Of a DNA stretch of 64,000 bases, positions 63,301 to 64,000 are shown piece by piece (positions within the stretch are counted from its first letter, which is position 1; every line of letters begins with the position of its first letter). Made by a program: the position numbers and the translations under genes. Under the pieces are notes generated by a model that did no database searches, had not been told where the DNA came from, and worked only from the letters and a program-made list of their open reading frames with translations. The stretch comes from Cucumis sativus (taxonomy: Eukaryota > Streptophyta > Magnoliopsida > Cucurbitales > Cucurbitaceae), in contig NC_026660.2 of NCBI RefSeq assembly GCF_000004075.3, forward strand, positions 22,819,498-22,883,497, read 5' to 3'.

Positions 63301-64000
63301 TCTTACTTTTCATCTATTTCTTTTAGCATTGGGTATAAAATTCTCGAATTTGTTCCATATTCCACGAGCATAGCACGAATTACAGAAGTGAGAAAATTCA
63401 CCGCCAAAGACATGATCCAATCCACTTTCACATTTACTCCAAAAATGGCGAAAAGGCGAGAAATTTTTGCTTTTGGGGTCGGTGAAGCACTTACCTGGCT
63501 CCTTCCACGGCTTTAATTCTGGTTGAAGAGTACCCCATTCACTGCCATGGCGGGCCCTAACACTTGGTCTTGCTTCCCATTGATTTCATCCCGCGAACCT
63601 CATCCATTGACTTCCCATTCAATTTCCCTCGGCCATTCTTCACTTTTTAATCATCTTTATTCATCTCTTAAGCCCATATTGTATAATTGTCCTTTCGTTA
63701 ATCTCGGCTCGTTAGCTGACCAGACCGATTGACTTTCAGCTGCCGTGTAAAGACTCTCAAAAACATTTACTGGGTCGTCTCCTGTCCATTGTACTTTCAC
63801 CGGTTTCTACGTTTTTTGGGCATTTTTCTATCTGGGTTTTTTTTCAGAAATTTCCTAAAGAAGTTCCGATTCATGGCTGCTGCGATCTTGTGAGAAACGT
63901 AGCAACAGGTTTGGGTTATCTGATTCTGACTGACCCATTTTTTGCTTTTTGCTTTTTGCTTTTCTTGGATTGAAGTTACTAATCTGGGTGCTGCTAACTT
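63301..64000 (+). other. Probable promoter and 5' UTR of a gene beyond the right edge
   Basis: Base composition changes here: GC rises and CT-rich, CpG-containing stretches appear. Only very short ATG frames are present (23 aa from the ATG in AAAATGGCG at about 63446, and MAAAIL at about 63873). A possible donor CAACAG|GTTTGG near 63908 would fit a leader intron. No product can be named. Confidence 0.3.

Noticed and set aside
63523-63732. 69-codon frame near the right edge
   Set aside because: No domain or homology I can recognise; more likely part of a promoter or leader of a gene beyond the window.

Overview
This is nuclear plant DNA: AT-rich, with genes split by GT-AG introns, plant-only gene families (PAL, SAUR, STP-type sugar carriers, a TRF-like Myb protein, a large ABCG transporter) and plant repeat types. 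A eudicot is clear. A cucurbit is my inference, from the tandem intronless PAL array and the look of the repeats. No bacterial operon, CRISPR array, rRNA or tRNA gene was seen.

Layout. 1-14.9 kb: four head-to-tail intronless phenylalanine ammonia-lyase genes, all on the minus strand; the first runs off the left edge. 16.7-20.3 kb: a seven-exon plus-strand gene for the catalytic subunit of mitochondrial NAD-isocitrate dehydrogenase. 22.9-24.3 kb: a single-exon gene for a multi-pass membrane protein of unknown function. 26.6-27.0 kb: a minus-strand SAUR gene. 27-36 kb: mostly gene-poor AT-rich DNA with a hAT-like MITE at 34.2 kb. 36.0-36.5 kb: a small secreted-peptide gene. 37.1-45.7 kb: a minus-strand TRF-like Myb gene with a LINE remnant in a long intron. 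46.9-57.5 kb: a 14-exon minus-strand ABCG24/28-like transporter whose rebuilt reading frame is 1102 codons, with several retroelements in its introns. 60.3-62.1 kb: a plus-strand STP-type hexose carrier broken by a frameshift and an in-frame stop. The right edge probably holds the 5' end of another gene.

The genes do not form one pathway. The PAL array is the main metabolic unit (entry to phenylpropanoids: lignin, flavonoids, salicylate). Its members keep a nearly identical catalytic core but differ at both ends and in their promoters. Points that most deserve attention are a complete 324-bp TRIM retroelement with identical 71-bp LTRs in an ABCG intron and a decayed relative in the IDH intron, the broken sugar carrier, the divergent fourth PAL copy, a perfect G-quadruplex motif upstream of PAL copy 2, and the unrecognised secreted peptide.

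Exon borders were placed by hand from splice consensus, reading frame and family knowledge. No alignment or database search was run.
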